A stretch of 64,000 nt of DNA from Candidatus Saccharicenans sp. (GCA_024653215.1 JANLFU010000002.1:266447-330446), one strand, 5' to 3'; positions 1 to 9,900 are shown, counted from the first letter of the stretch. A program made the numbers and translations. Notes: generated from the letters alone by a model not told the origin.

Positions 1-864
1 CAGCTCGATCAGCACCGGTTCCGGACGTAGCGGGGTGACCATGACTTTCTGGCCACGCCACATGGATACCTTATGGTAATTGAGGTGGCTGCCGTTGATC
101 AATTTCCAGCCGTGCAGGCAGAATTCCAGGAAACTCAGGCTCTTGACCAGGATGATGTCGAACAGGCTGTCATCCAGGCGGGCCCGCGGGGCGACTCTCA
201 TTCCCTTGCCAAAAATCTGGCCGTTGGCAATGGCTCCGATCAGGTACCGGCCGGAGGTCCCTTCCCGGTCGTCAATGGAAATTCTCACCTCGTGTCCCTT
301 GAACGAAAGCATGGACTCTATCAGGCAGCGGACATAGGAAGAGGCCTTTCTCTTCAGCCTTTCCTCGTTTACTCTTCTGACCACCTCGCCACCCAGGCCA
401 AAATCAGCGATGTTAAGGAAATAACGGCTATCCAATTGACCTTCAGGACCGGTGAAACTGACCCGGCCCACGTCGATCGGTTGGTCCGGCGCTTCCGAAA
501 TAAACTTGACCGCGTTTTTAAGGTTTCTCGGGATATTCAGGCTGCGGGTCAGGTCGCAGCCGGTGCCCGAGGGAACAATACCCAGGCTGGCCTCCGGGTT
601 GATGGCTTTCTGGTTGTCAAAAAAACCGTTGGCAATTTCATTGACCGTGCCGTCCCCGCCCACCCCGATCAGCAGTTCGGTTCCTTCCTTCAGGGCTTCC
701 CGGGCCAGCTCGGTGGCCTGGAAGGGCTTTTCGGTGAAATCATACTTGAATTCCTTGAAAAAGCTCTTCAGGCTTTCCTTGATCTCCAGCCAGCGCTGCC
801 TGGTGCGGCCCTGGTTAGAGGCCGGGTTGACTATCACCCGGGTTTTGAGGAGTTTGCGTTTCAT
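1..864 (-). CDS. diacylglycerol kinase / YegS-like lipid kinase, 3' end cut by window
   Basis: This reading frame is missing from the ORF track because it has no stop inside the window. I translated it from the reverse complement, starting at the ATG at 864. The N-terminus 'RVIVNPASNQG' and the motif 'GVGGDGTVNEIANG' are the nucleotide-binding signature of the DAGK catalytic (LCB5/YegS) family. These enzymes phosphorylate diacylglycerol or related lipids with ATP at the inner face of the membrane. A later stretch 'GTGCDLTRSL' is also typical. At least 288 residues are present, close to the usual family length of about 300, so only the last few residues should be missing. The start lies 50 bp inside the upstream membrane-protein gene and has the ribosome site 'AAGGGTG'. 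The family is secure; the exact lipid substrate is not known. Confidence 0.9.
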   Translation of the reverse strand, partial: MKRKLLKTRVIVNPASNQGRTRQRWLEIKESLKSFFKEFKYDFTEKPFQATELAREALKEGTELLIGVGGDGTVNEIANGFFDNQKAINPEASLGIVPSGTGCDLTRSLNIPRNLKNAVKFISEAPDQPIDVGRVSFTGPEGQLDSRYFLNIADFGLGGEVVRRVNEERLKRKASSYVRCLIESMLSFKGHEVRISIDDREGTSGRYLIGAIANGQIFGKGMRVAPRARLDDSLFDIILVKSLSFLEFCLHGWKLINGSHLNYHKVSMWRGQKVMVTPLRPEPVLIEL

Positions 865-1345
865 TTTTAGCACCCTTGGAAGGTTTGAAGAGGGAGAAGC
901 CGATCAGCCCGCCCAGCGCCCCCAGAAGGGCGAAGATAATTGAGGTTAGAAGCAGGCTCAGAAAAAAGGTAAAGGGGTTCCAGCCCTGCTGGCCGATTTC
1001 AGTCCATTTTTCCCAGCCCGGCGGCATCTCGTCAGCAAACCTGGCCAGGCTTTCTAAGAATCTCTTGTTCCAGTTAAGGAAGTAGCCGGCAAGAGGAATT
1101 CTTATGATGAGGCTGATGACGGCACCAAACACTCCGGACAGGGCTCCGGTTAACAGTCCGTCGCCTACCTGGTAAGAGGTTGATTGCTTGGAGGCCCTGT
1201 CGGATAAAAGGTAGGTGGCCAGCACTCCGCCGGCCAGGACCCAGAGGCAACAGAGACAGTGAAAAAAGGGAATGGATGAGAGTATACCGGCCAGGGCCCC
1301 ACCGACCAGGGCTGGCATGACCAGGTCGTTTTCTTTTATGGCCAT
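815..1345 (-). CDS. uncharacterised small integral membrane protein
   Basis: The 176-residue product has an N-terminal Gly/Ala-rich hydrophobic hairpin that includes 'FHCLCCLWVLAGG', followed by two further hydrophobic segments around residues 65-90 and 125-155. The tail is charged and ends in Lys/Gln/Pro-rich sequence. I recall short acidobacterial membrane proteins of unknown function with a similar Cys-rich 'CCxWVLAGG' segment; this is memory of a pattern, not a search result. Its 3' end overlaps the lipid kinase start by 50 bp, so the two are probably co-transcribed and translationally coupled. A good sigma70-type promoter lies just upstream (1374-1402). No enzymatic motif is visible. Confidence 0.75.
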   Translation of the reverse strand: MAIKENDLVMPALVGGALAGILSSIPFFHCLCCLWVLAGGVLATYLLSDRASKQSTSYQVGDGLLTGALSGVFGAVISLIIRIPLAGYFLNWNKRFLESLARFADEMPPGWEKWTEIGQQGWNPFTFFLSLLLTSIIFALLGALGGLIGFSLFKPSKGAKNETQTPQNPGDSQPGL

Positions 1346-1653
1346 TTTTCTTTACTCTGCCTAAAGGCTATTAATTTTACGATTAAACTTTATTGAATGC
1401 AACTTGCAGACAATTATCCTGGTAAGGATCAGTTTGAGAACGGTCCCCCAGGTTCTCGAGAAAACCTGCGATGAAAAGAGCTTTCTCTGAACGATAAATT
1501 AGATAGATTCGTGCAGAGAAGGTAGCAAGAAAAATGGCTGACAGAGATAATATTTATGTTCTAGATAATAAAGGAGTTAGCTCTTAAACCAATGTCTTAG
1601 TGGTATTCTGATCATTAGATCGGCCTGGGGATTTCTTTGAAGGATGAAAGAGT
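1346..1653. other. intergenic stretch, no gene seen
   Basis: The first 60 bp hold the promoter described at 1374-1402. The rest is AT-rich sequence between two minus-strand genes. I see no ORF with a ribosome site, no tRNA and no clear hairpin followed by a T-run. Confidence 0.6.
1374..1402 (-). promoter_or_regulatory. sigma70-type promoter for the membrane protein / lipid kinase pair
   Basis: On the minus strand the sequence reads TTGCAT, 17 bp, TAAAAT. The -10 box ends about 28 bp before the ATG at 1345. Spacing and both hexamers fit a housekeeping promoter. Confidence 0.5.
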
Positions 1654-2133
1654 TTACTGGTCTGTTTCTGATTTCCTGGTTCGTTTTAGCTCGGCCAGGG
1701 CCCTGAACCAGAAAACGGGGAGAAAGGCAGCCCACAAAGCTCCGCTGGCCAGCCTGAGGCCCAGCGGTGTCCACCACAACCCGAGAAGACCTCCGGTGGC
1801 GTCCAAAATCATCGGCCCGGCGGCGACTAAAATAAGGGAAGGCCTGGATTCCAGGCGGTGGACAAGCCGGCGCGGCCACAGTGGATATGACAGCGCGCTT
1901 ATGAAAAAGCCGGCATAAAAACCCAGGCAGCGGCTGCAGACGGCCAGGGGCCGGCCGAGCCAGAAAAAACAACGCTCGGCCTTCTGGTGGCAGACGGAAG
2001 AGAAGAGATGATAGATGAATGCAGACCAGGCCGGGTTTTTTTCCTGAAGGAATGGAGCCAGGAATATCCCTGCCAGAATCAAGCCCGACAGAAAGACCGT
2101 GGCCAACCAGAACCGACTCTGGGTTCGATTCAT
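1654..2133 (-). CDS. DUF2085 family membrane protein
   Basis: The signature 'CHQKAERCFFWLGRPLAVCSRC' followed by 'GFYAGF' matches the DUF2085 family of small bacterial membrane proteins: a Cys-His-Gln element, then Arg and Gly residues, then Cys-x2-Cys and Gly-x-Tyr. The protein is predicted to have four or five membrane segments. The conserved Cys/His residues suggest a metal or redox site, but no function is established. I chose the ATG at 2133 rather than the GTG at 2142 in the track, because the sequence 'AGGCGA' then sits 9 bp upstream. The gene is transcribed divergently from the TPR protein. Confidence 0.8.
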   Translation of the reverse strand: MNRTQSRFWLATVFLSGLILAGIFLAPFLQEKNPAWSAFIYHLFSSVCHQKAERCFFWLGRPLAVCSRCLGFYAGFFISALSYPLWPRRLVHRLESRPSLILVAAGPMILDATGGLLGLWWTPLGLRLASGALWAAFLPVFWFRALAELKRTRKSETDQ

Positions 2134-2170
2134 TCCACTCACTCGCCTGAATTCTGTAAGAATAAAATGT

Positions 2171-2198
2171 TTGACACGATGATTAAAGATAATATAAA
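2171..2198 (+). promoter_or_regulatory. strong sigma70-type promoter for the protease-TPR gene
   Basis: A consensus TTGACA (2171-2176) is followed after 16 bp by TATAAA (2193-2198). This predicts a start of transcription near 2205 and a leader of about 24 nt containing the ribosome site 'GGAAGGAGG'. Confidence 0.65.
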
Positions 2199-2228
2199 TT
2201 TTTCTCAGATGGAATGGAAGGAGGCGTG

Positions 2229-4064
2229 ATGAGAAAAAAACGTCTCGTCTTTTCTGCCCTTATTTTATTTACTTTATTTCTCTGTCAGACGTGGTCTGCA
2301 GCTCAACCGCAGGAAGCTGTTGATATACTGGGAAAGGCTTCGGCCGGCGTGGTTACTTTCAAGGCCTGGGATAACAGCAAGAATGTGGTGGGTGAGGGCA
2401 CGGGGTTTGCCCTCGCAGAAAACCTGGTCGTGGTGCCCTACCATCTTATCTCCCAGGCCACCGAAGCTGAAGTGACCAGCATTTCGGGGAAGAGCGGGAA
2501 AGTGGAAGCCCTGGTGGCCACCTACAAGGACTACGACCTGGCCCTGGTCAGAATTAAAGGCAAGGTCAACGGGTTATCTCTGGGAGTTTCAACCGGCCTG
2601 AAGGCCGGGGATAGGCTTTTTGCCCTGAGTGAAATTTCCGGGCAGGTGATTATCACCGAGGGCAACCTGAGAAACTGGCTGGAAATTTCTCCTGGCAGGC
2701 TCAGGGTGATGGAAGTAACCATGAATCTGGAAAAACCCGCCTGCGGGGCCCCCATTTTTGATGTCCAGGGACAGGTGGTCGGGGTGGCCCTGGTGTTCGG
2801 GGCCGGAGTCAAGTTCGGGGTTCCGGTGGAAGCGGTTTCAGCCATGAATACCCAGGCCAAGGGCCAGGATTTGAAGGGTGCGGCCAAGGAAAATTACCTG
2901 GAGCAGGCCGAGGGCAGTTTCCTGGTCGGCAAGTCAGCCGCCCTCATGAACGAACCGGGAATGGGCAGCGTCTATCTGGAAAAATATCTCAAGTTCAAGC
3001 CGGATGACCTGGAAGGTTATGTGCTTCTCGGGCAATCATATTTCAAACTGGGGAATACGACCGAAAGCTACAAGAATTTTGCCAAGGCCCTTCTCCTGAA
3101 CCCGGACCACGCCCAGGCACTTTATGGAATGGGGTTGACCCAGCTAAGGGAAAGGAAGTTCAAGGAAGCGGCCGAATTTCTGGAAAAAGCCATCAGCAAC
3201 CGGGTTGAGTCGAAAGAAATATATTTTGAACTGGGCACAGCCTACGAGGAGTTACAGGACCTGGCCCGGGCGGCTGAAAACTATGAAAAATATGCCAGGA
3301 GCGGGCCGGCCAATCCCTTTCCGGCCTGGCTGAAACTGGCCCAGACCTACCAGAGGCTCAACCAGCCGGAAAAGGCCATCGCCGCCTTCCGGGAAGCCCT
3401 GAAGATAAATCCTGATGACATTAACTGCAATTATAACCTGGCCAAGATGCTGGCCGAAACCAACCAGCTGGCCGAGGCCGAAGAGGTCTTCAAGAAACTG
3501 GCCACCAGGAACCAGCGTGATGCCATAACCTATTACGGCCAGATCATGCAGATGTACGACCGGGCCCAGAACTATGAAAAGGCGGTTGAGGCGGCCAGGA
3601 AAATAGTGGAGATAAATCCGAAAAACGAGGTGGCCCTGTATAACCTGGCCATCATGTATGACCGGCTGGGCAAACTGGAGGAAGCGGCCAGCACCCTGAA
3701 TGAGTGCCTGGCAGTCAAGAGTGACTACACCCATGCCTGGTTCAACCTGGGCATAGTTTATGACAAGATGAAGAAACATGCCGAGGCGGTGGAAGCTTTC
3801 AAGAAGTACACTGCCCTGGCTCCGGATGACCCCAGCGGCTGGCTGAACATCGGGCTGGAATACATGCTGATGAAGGACTTCGAAAAGGCCCTGCCCAACC
3901 TGGAGAAGAGCGTTTCCCTCAATCCCAACAATGCCGTGGCCCAGTATAACCTCGGTATAACCTACATCAACCTCAAGGATAACTACAGTGCCCGGGAAGT
4001 CCTGAAGACCCTGCAGCGGCTGGACCAGAACCTGGCCGGCCGGCTGGCCAAGCTGATCAAGTAA
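2229..4064 (+). CDS. exported trypsin-like (DegP/S1C-like) domain protein with TPR array
   Basis: The ATG at 2229 is preferred over the track start because 'GGAAGGAGG' lies just upstream. Residues 1-25 form a signal peptide. Residues about 30-195 resemble a chymotrypsin-fold protease domain: 'VVPYHLI' supplies His72 and 'YKDYDLALV' supplies Asp103. At the nucleophile position, however, the usual 'GNSGGP' reads 'PACGAP', placing Cys172 where Ser is expected. Residues from about 230 to the end form ten or more tetratricopeptide repeats with the typical 'A..Y..G.....G....A' spacing. TPRs mediate protein-protein contacts, so this is probably a periplasmic scaffold that carries either a Cys-dependent protease or an inactive protease fold. 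It has its own promoter. Confidence 0.85.
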   Translation: MRKKRLVFSALILFTLFLCQTWSAAQPQEAVDILGKASAGVVTFKAWDNSKNVVGEGTGFALAENLVVVPYHLISQATEAEVTSISGKSGKVEALVATYKDYDLALVRIKGKVNGLSLGVSTGLKAGDRLFALSEISGQVIITEGNLRNWLEISPGRLRVMEVTMNLEKPACGAPIFDVQGQVVGVALVFGAGVKFGVPVEAVSAMNTQAKGQDLKGAAKENYLEQAEGSFLVGKSAALMNEPGMGSVYLEKYLKFKPDDLEGYVLLGQSYFKLGNTTESYKNFAKALLLNPDHAQALYGMGLTQLRERKFKEAAEFLEKAISNRVESKEIYFELGTAYEELQDLARAAENYEKYARSGPANPFPAWLKLAQTYQRLNQPEKAIAAFREALKINPDDINCNYNLAKMLAETNQLAEAEEVFKKLATRNQRDAITYYGQIMQMYDRAQNYEKAVEAARKIVEINPKNEVALYNLAIMYDRLGKLEEAASTLNECLAVKSDYTHAWFNLGIVYDKMKKHAEAVEAFKKYTALAPDDPSGWLNIGLEYMLMKDFEKALPNLEKSVSLNPNNAVAQYNLGITYINLKDNYSAREVLKTLQRLDQNLAGRLAKLIK

Positions 4065-4072
4065 TCTCCTGA

Positions 4073-4101
4073 TTGACTGACAGGCAAAAGTATGGTATTT
4101 T
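4073..4101 (+). promoter_or_regulatory. promoter for tRNA-Leu and probably the tig-clp operon
   Basis: TTGACT (4073-4078), a 17-bp spacer and TATTTT (4096-4101) preceded by TGG give an extended -10 promoter. The predicted start is near 4108, about 40 bp before the tRNA. Confidence 0.5.
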
Positions 4102-4150
4102 TTAATCTCAATCCGCACAGGCAATCAGATCACCATAAGATAATTCAGCT

Positions 4151-4235
4151 GGGCAGGTGGCGGAATTGGCAGACGCACTAGGCTTAGGACCTAGTTCCTG
4201 AATAAGGAGTGCGGGTTCGATTCCCGCTCTGCCCA
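4151..4235 (+). tRNA. tRNA-Leu (anticodon UAG)
   Basis: The 85-nt sequence starts 'GGGCAGG' and ends 'TCTGCCC' plus discriminator A, giving a 7-bp acceptor stem with one G-U pair. The anticodon loop 'CTTAGGA' sits between CTAGG and CCTAG, so the anticodon is UAG and reads CUA. The T arm is 'GCGGG TTCGATT CCCGC'. A long variable arm and the class II D-arm 'TGGCGGAATTGGCAGACGC' confirm leucine. The 3' CCA is not encoded. Confidence 0.97.
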
Positions 4236-4310
4236 TTCCCAGCATCCAGGAGCCTGAATCCACCCCAACCGGGCTGACGGCCGGGGTAAATTTATAACCA
4301 GAGGATAATG

Positions 4311-5588
4311 ATGGAAAACAACACCAACCAGGAAAGGCTGAAAGTGGTCAGTCCCACGGTCCGGGAACTGGACCTGGAAATTTCTCCGGAGGCGGTTAAA
4401 AAAGAATACGAAAAGGTGCTCAGGGATTACGTGGCCCGGGTCAAATTACCCGGTTTCAGGAAGGGCTATGCCCCCCGGGACATGGTGCAGAGGATGTTTG
4501 AAGCTGAAATAAAAGAAGCGGTCCTGGACAACCTCATTCCCGATAACCTGAGACAGGAGCTGGAAAACCTGAAGGTAGTTCCGGTCAACGTGCCCACGGT
4601 CAAATCGGTGGATTTCAGCCTGGATGGGGGAGTCCGGTACCAGGTGTCCTTTGAGGTTTGGCCCGAGTTTGAGCTGCCGGCCGATTACCTGGAGAAAAAG
4701 GTAGAGAAGGAGAAGGTCCAGCTGGATGAGGCCGAAGTCGAAGCTGTGCTTAACCGGCTCCGGGAAAACGCGGCCGAGTACCTGCCGGTGTCTGAACGCG
4801 GAGTGCAGGCTGGAGATTACGTGGTCATCGAGATCCAGGGCAAGGATGCGGCCACCAAGAAGTTCATGCCGGTGGAAAAGGTGGTGGTGCTGGCCGGCCA
4901 TGCCGATAACGAACCGCAACTGAACGAGGTCCTGCCGGGACTCAAGCCGGGGGACGAGAAGAATTTCACGGTCAAGTATCCTCCCGACTACCGCCAGAAG
5001 AAGTTTGCCGGGAAAGAAATTGAGTACAGGCTGAAAGTTCTGGAGATAAAAGAGAAAAAGCTGCCCGAGCTCAACGATGAGTTTGCCAAGCTGGTAGATG
5101 ACGTGGAAAACCTGGAAGCCCTGAAGGAGAAAATTCGCCAGGACCTGGTCAAGCACCGGGAGGAGGAAGCCCGGGATAAAGCCATAAACCAGTACCTGGA
5201 AAAACTGGCCACAGAGATAAACCTGGTCATCCCCGAGAGCATGGTCAAGGAAGAGGCCCAGGCCATAATCGGGCGCCAGTTCCGAGAGGAGGAACTGAAA
5301 AAGATTCCCAATGAACTCTGGCCCGGCCTGCTGGAACAGGCCCGGAAACAGGCAGAGGCCAACCTTAAGAATCATATTCTGCTGCGCAAGATTGCCGCCC
5401 GGGAAGGACTGCAGGTCACGGCCGAGGAGTTCGAGCAGGAACTTAAGAAGGTATCCGAATCAAGAAATATTCCCCTGGACCAGCTCCAAGCGGCCCTGGC
5501 CCGGGACGGTCGCGACGAGGACTGGAAGATCAACCTGCTCCTGAGAAAAACGGTTGACTTTTTGTCCGGGAGGGTTATAATAGAGTAA
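4311..5588 (+). CDS. tig: trigger factor, ribosome-associated chaperone and peptidyl-prolyl isomerase
   Basis: Trigger factor binds at the ribosome tunnel exit and shields nascent chains. The N-terminal ribosome-binding domain contains '[10 protein letters not shown]', a version of the family signature GFRxGxxP. The middle region around residues 160-245 is the FKBP-like domain ('[13 protein letters not shown]'). The long charged C-terminal part is the helical chaperone arm. The 425-residue length is normal. I prefer the second ATG (4311) over 4308 because the ribosome site GAGG is only 3 bp from the first. The gene leads a tig-clpP-clpX-lon series, a very common bacterial order, and clpP starts 10 bp after its stop. 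Confidence 0.97.
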   Translation: MENNTNQERLKVVSPTVRELDLEISPEAVKKEYEKVLRDYVARVKLPGFRKGYAPRDMVQRMFEAEIKEAVLDNLIPDNLRQELENLKVVPVNVPTVKSVDFSLDGGVRYQVSFEVWPEFELPADYLEKKVEKEKVQLDEAEVEAVLNRLRENAAEYLPVSERGVQAGDYVVIEIQGKDAATKKFMPVEKVVVLAGHADNEPQLNEVLPGLKPGDEKNFTVKYPPDYRQKKFAGKEIEYRLKVLEIKEKKLPELNDEFAKLVDDVENLEALKEKIRQDLVKHREEEARDKAINQYLEKLATEINLVIPESMVKEEAQAIIGRQFREEELKKIPNELWPGLLEQARKQAEANLKNHILLRKIAAREGLQVTAEEFEQELKKVSESRNIPLDQLQAALARDGRDEDWKINLLLRKTVDFLSGRVIIE

Positions 5589-5598
5589 AGCTTCCCCT

Positions 5599-6195
5599 AT
5601 GGCCATAATTCCTTTCGTCATTGAATCCGAGGGGCGCACCGAGCGCGGTTACGATATCTATTCCAGGTTGCTCAAAGACAGGATAATCTTCCTCGGCACT
5701 GAAATAACGGATGAGGTGGCCAACCTGGTAATTGCCCAGTTGTTATACCTCGAGGCCGAAGCCAGCGATAAGGATATTTCCTTGTATATAAATTCACCGG
5801 GAGGCAGCATAACTGCCGGCCTGGCCATTTATGATACCATGCAGTTCATAACTTCACCCGTGACCACCATCTGCCTGGGTCAGGCGGCCAGCATGGCCGC
5901 TGTACTGCTGGCGGCCGGGACGGCCGGCAAGAGATTTGCCCTGCCCAATTCCCGGATCGTCCTTCACCAGCCGTTTGGTGAGTTCCAGGGCCAGGCCAGC
6001 GACCTGGCCATCCAGGCCAAAGAGATTCTGAGGATGCGCGAGAACCTGAACCAGATCCTGGCCAGGCATACCGGGCAGCCCCTGGACAAGATACAGGCTG
6101 AGGTCGAACGGGATTTCATCATGACTCCTGTTCAGGCCAAGGACTACGGTCTGATTGACCAGATCATCAGTTCCCGTAAGGAAACTCTCGCCTGA
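5599..6195 (+). CDS. clpP: ATP-dependent Clp protease proteolytic subunit ClpP
   Basis: The 198-residue protein is the tetradecameric serine peptidase that degrades substrates unfolded by ClpX or ClpA-type ATPases. The triad is visible: Ser98 in '[11 protein letters not shown]', His123 in 'VLHQPFG' and Asp172 in 'VERDFIMT'. '[18 protein letters not shown]' is the oxyanion-region signature. No clear ribosome site precedes the ATG. The gene begins 10 bp after tig, so translation is probably coupled. Confidence 0.98.
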   Translation: MAIIPFVIESEGRTERGYDIYSRLLKDRIIFLGTEITDEVANLVIAQLLYLEAEASDKDISLYINSPGGSITAGLAIYDTMQFITSPVTTICLGQAASMAAVLLAAGTAGKRFALPNSRIVLHQPFGEFQGQASDLAIQAKEILRMRENLNQILARHTGQPLDKIQAEVERDFIMTPVQAKDYGLIDQIISSRKETLA

Positions 6196-6236
6196 GCGGC
6201 AAAGGCTCCCCGCCGGGAGCAGGTAAGGCATAGAGC

Positions 6237-7484
6237 ATGACAACCAACGAACAGAATGCAGGCACGGTCAAGTGCAGTTTCTGTCACCGGACCCAGACCC
6301 AGGTCCGGAGACTGATTGCCGGTCCGCAGAAAGTCTATATCTGTGATAACTGCGTGGAGATCGCCCATTCCATCCTGGTTTCCGACCGCCAGCAGGAACT
6401 GGAAATCAAGCAGAAAAAAGAACCCTTCCTGACCCCGGTTCAGATCAAAAAAGCCCTGGACGAATACATCGTCGGCCAGGAAGAAGCCAAGAAAAAAATA
6501 TCGGTGGCCGTCTATAACCATTATAAACGCATCAACCAGCCCAGGGGCCAGAGCGAGGTGGAAATAACCAAGAGCAACCTGCTGTTCATCGGCCCGACGG
6601 GAACCGGCAAGACCCTGATGGCCCAGACCCTGGCCAGGTTGCTGTCGGTACCGTTTGCCATAGCCGATGCCACCACCCTGACCGAGGCCGGCTACGTGGG
6701 CGAGGACGTGGAGAACATCATCCTGAAGCTTTTCCAGGCGGCCAAGGGCAACATCGAAAAGACCCAGAAGGGAATCATCTACATCGATGAAATAGACAAG
6801 ATCAGCCGCAAGAGCGATAGCCCGTCAATTACCCGGGATGTTTCCGGGGAAGGGGTTCAGCAGGCCCTGCTCAAGATCATCGAAGGCACGGTGGCCAACG
6901 TGCTTCCCCAGGGCGGCCGCAAGCACCCTTACCAGGAGTTCATTCCCGTCGATACTTCTGATATACTGTTTATCTGTGGCGGGGCCTTTAACGGCCTGGA
7001 CAAGATAATAGCCCAGCGCCTGGGCAAGTCCACGGTCGGTTTCAAGTCTGAGATCAAGAAGCTGGTGGACAGCCAGGACATTTACCGCCACCTGATGCCG
7101 GAGGACCTGATCAAATACGGCCTGATTCCCGAGCTGGTGGGCCGGGTGCCGGTGGTGGCCGTTTTCCATGACCTGGACCGGAACCACCTGATCGAAATCC
7201 TGACCGGGCCCAAGAACGCCATCATCAAGCAGTACCAGAAGCTGTTTGAGATGGAGGGAGTCGAACTGGAATTTACCGCCGAGGCCCTTCAGGCCATAGC
7301 CGAAAAGTCGATAGAAAAGAAGCTGGGAGCCCGGGGGCTGAGGGCCATAATCGAGGACCTGATGCTCGACCTGATGTTTTACCTGCCGTCACAGAAAAAG
7401 GAAACCAAGATCGTCATCACCCGGGAGATGGTGGAGGAGCAAAGGCTCAGCTACGAAAAATATAAACAGGTAATGGGAGCGTAA
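6237..7484 (+). CDS. clpX: ClpX, AAA+ unfoldase subunit of ClpXP
   Basis: The N-terminal zinc-binding domain has '[10 protein letters not shown]' and 'ICDNCVEIA' (CxxC...CxxC), which recognises substrates and adaptors. The Walker A is 'GPTGTGKT' and the Walker B is 'IIYIDEID'. The arginine/sensor regions 'PELVGRVPV' and '[14 protein letters not shown]' follow in order. The length of 415 residues is normal. It follows clpP by 41 bp and abuts lon with a 1-bp gap, so ClpXP and Lon are produced together. Confidence 0.98.
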   Translation: MTTNEQNAGTVKCSFCHRTQTQVRRLIAGPQKVYICDNCVEIAHSILVSDRQQELEIKQKKEPFLTPVQIKKALDEYIVGQEEAKKKISVAVYNHYKRINQPRGQSEVEITKSNLLFIGPTGTGKTLMAQTLARLLSVPFAIADATTLTEAGYVGEDVENIILKLFQAAKGNIEKTQKGIIYIDEIDKISRKSDSPSITRDVSGEGVQQALLKIIEGTVANVLPQGGRKHPYQEFIPVDTSDILFICGGAFNGLDKIIAQRLGKSTVGFKSEIKKLVDSQDIYRHLMPEDLIKYGLIPELVGRVPVVAVFHDLDRNHLIEILTGPKNAIIKQYQKLFEMEGVELEFTAEALQAIAEKSIEKKLGARGLRAIIEDLMLDLMFYLPSQKKETKIVITREMVEEQRLSYEKYKQVMGA

Positions 7485-7485
7485 C

Positions 7486-9900
7486 ATGACCGAGTCCCAG
7501 GAAAACTCTGAACTCATAAAAAATATACCGCTCATCCCGCTCAGGGACCTGGTGGTTTTCCCGGCCACGCTGGTGCCCTTTGTCGTCGGCCGGCCCTCAT
7601 CGATCAAGGCCCTGGAAAAGGCCTACGAGAAAGACAAGCTGATTTTCCTGGCTGCCCAGATGGATGCCGGAATCGATAACCCCTTGCCGCGTGATATCTA
7701 CACCATGGGGGTGACGGCCAGGATTATCAGGACGGCCAAGACCGATGAACGGAACATGAAGGTCATAGTCGAGGGGCTCAACCGGGCCCGGATCGTTGAG
7801 TTTCTCAGCACCTACCCCTATTACCAGATACTGGCCAAGGTGGTCAAGGAAATCGAGGACAATTCGCCGGAGACCCAGGAACTGCTCAAGAAGGTCCTGG
7901 CCCTGTTCGAGGAATACTTAAAGATCAACCAGAATGCCAACCTGGATTCCATCATCCCGGCCCTCAGGGAAAACAGCACCGACCGGATTGCCGACATCAT
8001 CTCTTCCCATCTGTACCTGCCGCTGGAAGAAAAGCAGAACCTGCTGGAGACGCTGAATACCCGGGAGAGGCTTAACCGCCTGAGGTTCCTGCTCCAGGAA
8101 TCCCTGGTCAACTTTATCGGCCGGGAACCGGGGGCCGGTTCCTCCCGAAGAAGGGGAGGGCAGAAGGAAGGCGGCCAGCGGACCTTCATTCCCGGTGCCC
8201 AGTTCAAGAAAGAAGAACAGCCCAACGAGATAGAGGAGCTGAAGAGAAAGGTGGCCGAAGCCCAGATGCCTCCCGATGCCCACGAGAAGGCCATGAAGGA
8301 AATCGAGCGCCTGGAAACCATGCCTCCAATGTCGGCCGAGGCTACTGTCAGCCGGAACTACCTGGACTGGCTTATTTCTCTGCCCTGGAACAAGAAATCC
8401 AGGGAAAAGAGGGACCTGAAGGAAGCTGAAAGAATCCTGAACGAAGACCATTACGGATTGGAAAAGGTCAAGGAAAGGATCCTGGAATACCTGGCCATCC
8501 GCCAGCTGGTCAAGAATCCCAAGGGTGTCATCCTGGCCTTCATCGGGCCGCCTGGAGTCGGCAAAACCTCGCTGGGCAAGTCCATTGCCCGGGCCACGGG
8601 CCGGAAATTTGTCCGGCTGTCGCTGGGCGGCGTTCGGGATGAAGCCGAAATCAGGGGCCATCGCCGGACCTACATCGGGGCATATCCCGGACGGATTATC
8701 CAGATGATCAAGCGGGCTGGCACCAAGAACCCGGTTTTCCTGCTGGACGAAGTCGACAAGATGAGCATGGATTACCGGGGCGACCCGGCCGCAGCCCTGA
8801 TGGAAGTCCTGGACCCGGAACAGAACAAGGAATTTCTCGACCACTACATAGATACCGATTTTGACCTGTCCCAGGTGATGTTTATCGTAACCGCCAATTC
8901 CATAGACCCGATTCCGCGGGCCCTGCTGGACCGGATGGAGGTCATCAGGCTGCCCGGCTATACCGAGGATGAAAAGGTCCAGATTGCCCGGCAGTTCCTG
9001 ATTCCCAAGCAGCTCAAGGCCCATGGCCTGACCTCCAAGAACCTGGAATTTACCGAGCAGTCCATCCTGAAAATAATAAGGGAGTATACCAGGGAGGCCG
9101 GGGTCAGAAACCTGGAGCGGGAAATCACCTCCATCTGCCGCAAGATGGTCAAGAAAGTGGTGACCAAGGGCAAGGAATACCGCGAAAAGCTGACAGCCAA
9201 GGCGGTGGAAAACTACCTGGGCATCCCCAAGTACCGCCGGCTGGAAATTGACCAGCAGAATGAGATCGGTGTTTCCCTGGGGATGGCCTGGACCGAATTT
9301 GGCGGCGAGCTGCTGACCTTTGAAGCCACCAAGATTCACGGCAAGGGCAACCTGACCCTGACCGGCCACCTGGGCGAAATCATGCAGGAGTCGGCCCAGG
9401 CCGCCTACAGTTATGTCCGACACAAGCTCTACGAGCTTAACATGGGCAAGGAACTGGAAAAGAACTTTGACATACACATCCACGTGCCGGAAGGAGCCAC
9501 GCCCAAGGAAGGTCCCTCGGCTGGTATCACCATCGCCACGGCCATCATCTCCCTGCTGACGGGTATCCCGGTCAGCAAGAAAGTGGCCATGAGCGGAGAA
9601 ATCACCCTGAGGGGCAAGGTTCTGCCGGTGGGCGGAATTAAAGAAAAACTCCTGGCCGCCTTCCGCGAAGGCATAACCGAGGTCATCCTGCCGGTTGATA
9701 ACCGTCCCGACCTCAAGGACCTGCCCAAGAAATTGAAACAGAACCTGAAAGTCCATCTGGTGGAAAACATGGACCAGGTTCTGAAAATAGCCCTGACCGA
9801 GGAGCTGGTGCCCAAGGCCGGACCGAGCGAGCCCGAGGCCAAGGAAAAGCAACCGGCGGCCGGGACTGAAGCCACCAAGGAACCCCAGATGACCAATTGA
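7486..9900 (+). CDS. lon: Lon, ATP-dependent serine protease
   Basis: Lon degrades damaged and regulatory proteins in the cytoplasm. The N-terminal substrate-binding domain begins 'IPLIPLRDLVVFPATLVPF'. The AAA+ module has Walker A 'GPPGVGKTSLGKS' and Walker B 'VFLLDEVDKM'. The C-terminal protease domain has the catalytic Ser near residue 677 in 'PKEGPSAGIT' and the Lys near 720 in 'LPVGGIKEKLLAA'. The 804-residue length is typical. The ribosome site 'GGGAG' lies 6 bp upstream, inside the end of clpX. The C-terminal 20 residues are a Glu/Lys/Pro-rich tail of no known role. Confidence 0.98.
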   Translation: MTESQENSELIKNIPLIPLRDLVVFPATLVPFVVGRPSSIKALEKAYEKDKLIFLAAQMDAGIDNPLPRDIYTMGVTARIIRTAKTDERNMKVIVEGLNRARIVEFLSTYPYYQILAKVVKEIEDNSPETQELLKKVLALFEEYLKINQNANLDSIIPALRENSTDRIADIISSHLYLPLEEKQNLLETLNTRERLNRLRFLLQESLVNFIGREPGAGSSRRRGGQKEGGQRTFIPGAQFKKEEQPNEIEELKRKVAEAQMPPDAHEKAMKEIERLETMPPMSAEATVSRNYLDWLISLPWNKKSREKRDLKEAERILNEDHYGLEKVKERILEYLAIRQLVKNPKGVILAFIGPPGVGKTSLGKSIARATGRKFVRLSLGGVRDEAEIRGHRRTYIGAYPGRIIQMIKRAGTKNPVFLLDEVDKMSMDYRGDPAAALMEVLDPEQNKEFLDHYIDTDFDLSQVMFIVTANSIDPIPRALLDRMEVIRLPGYTEDEKVQIARQFLIPKQLKAHGLTSKNLEFTEQSILKIIREYTREAGVRNLEREITSICRKMVKKVVTKGKEYREKLTAKAVENYLGIPKYRRLEIDQQNEIGVSLGMAWTEFGGELLTFEATKIHGKGNLTLTGHLGEIMQESAQAAYSYVRHKLYELNMGKELEKNFDIHIHVPEGATPKEGPSAGITIATAIISLLTGIPVSKKVAMSGEITLRGKVLPVGGIKEKLLAAFREGITEVILPVDNRPDLKDLPKKLKQNLKVHLVENMDQVLKIALTEELVPKAGPSEPEAKEKQPAAGTEATKEPQMTN

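Noticed and set aside
815-864. Possible wrong start of the lipid kinase because of the 50-bp overlap
   Set aside because: The family motif 'RVIVNPAS' begins only eight residues after this ATG and a ribosome site is present, so the overlap is real.
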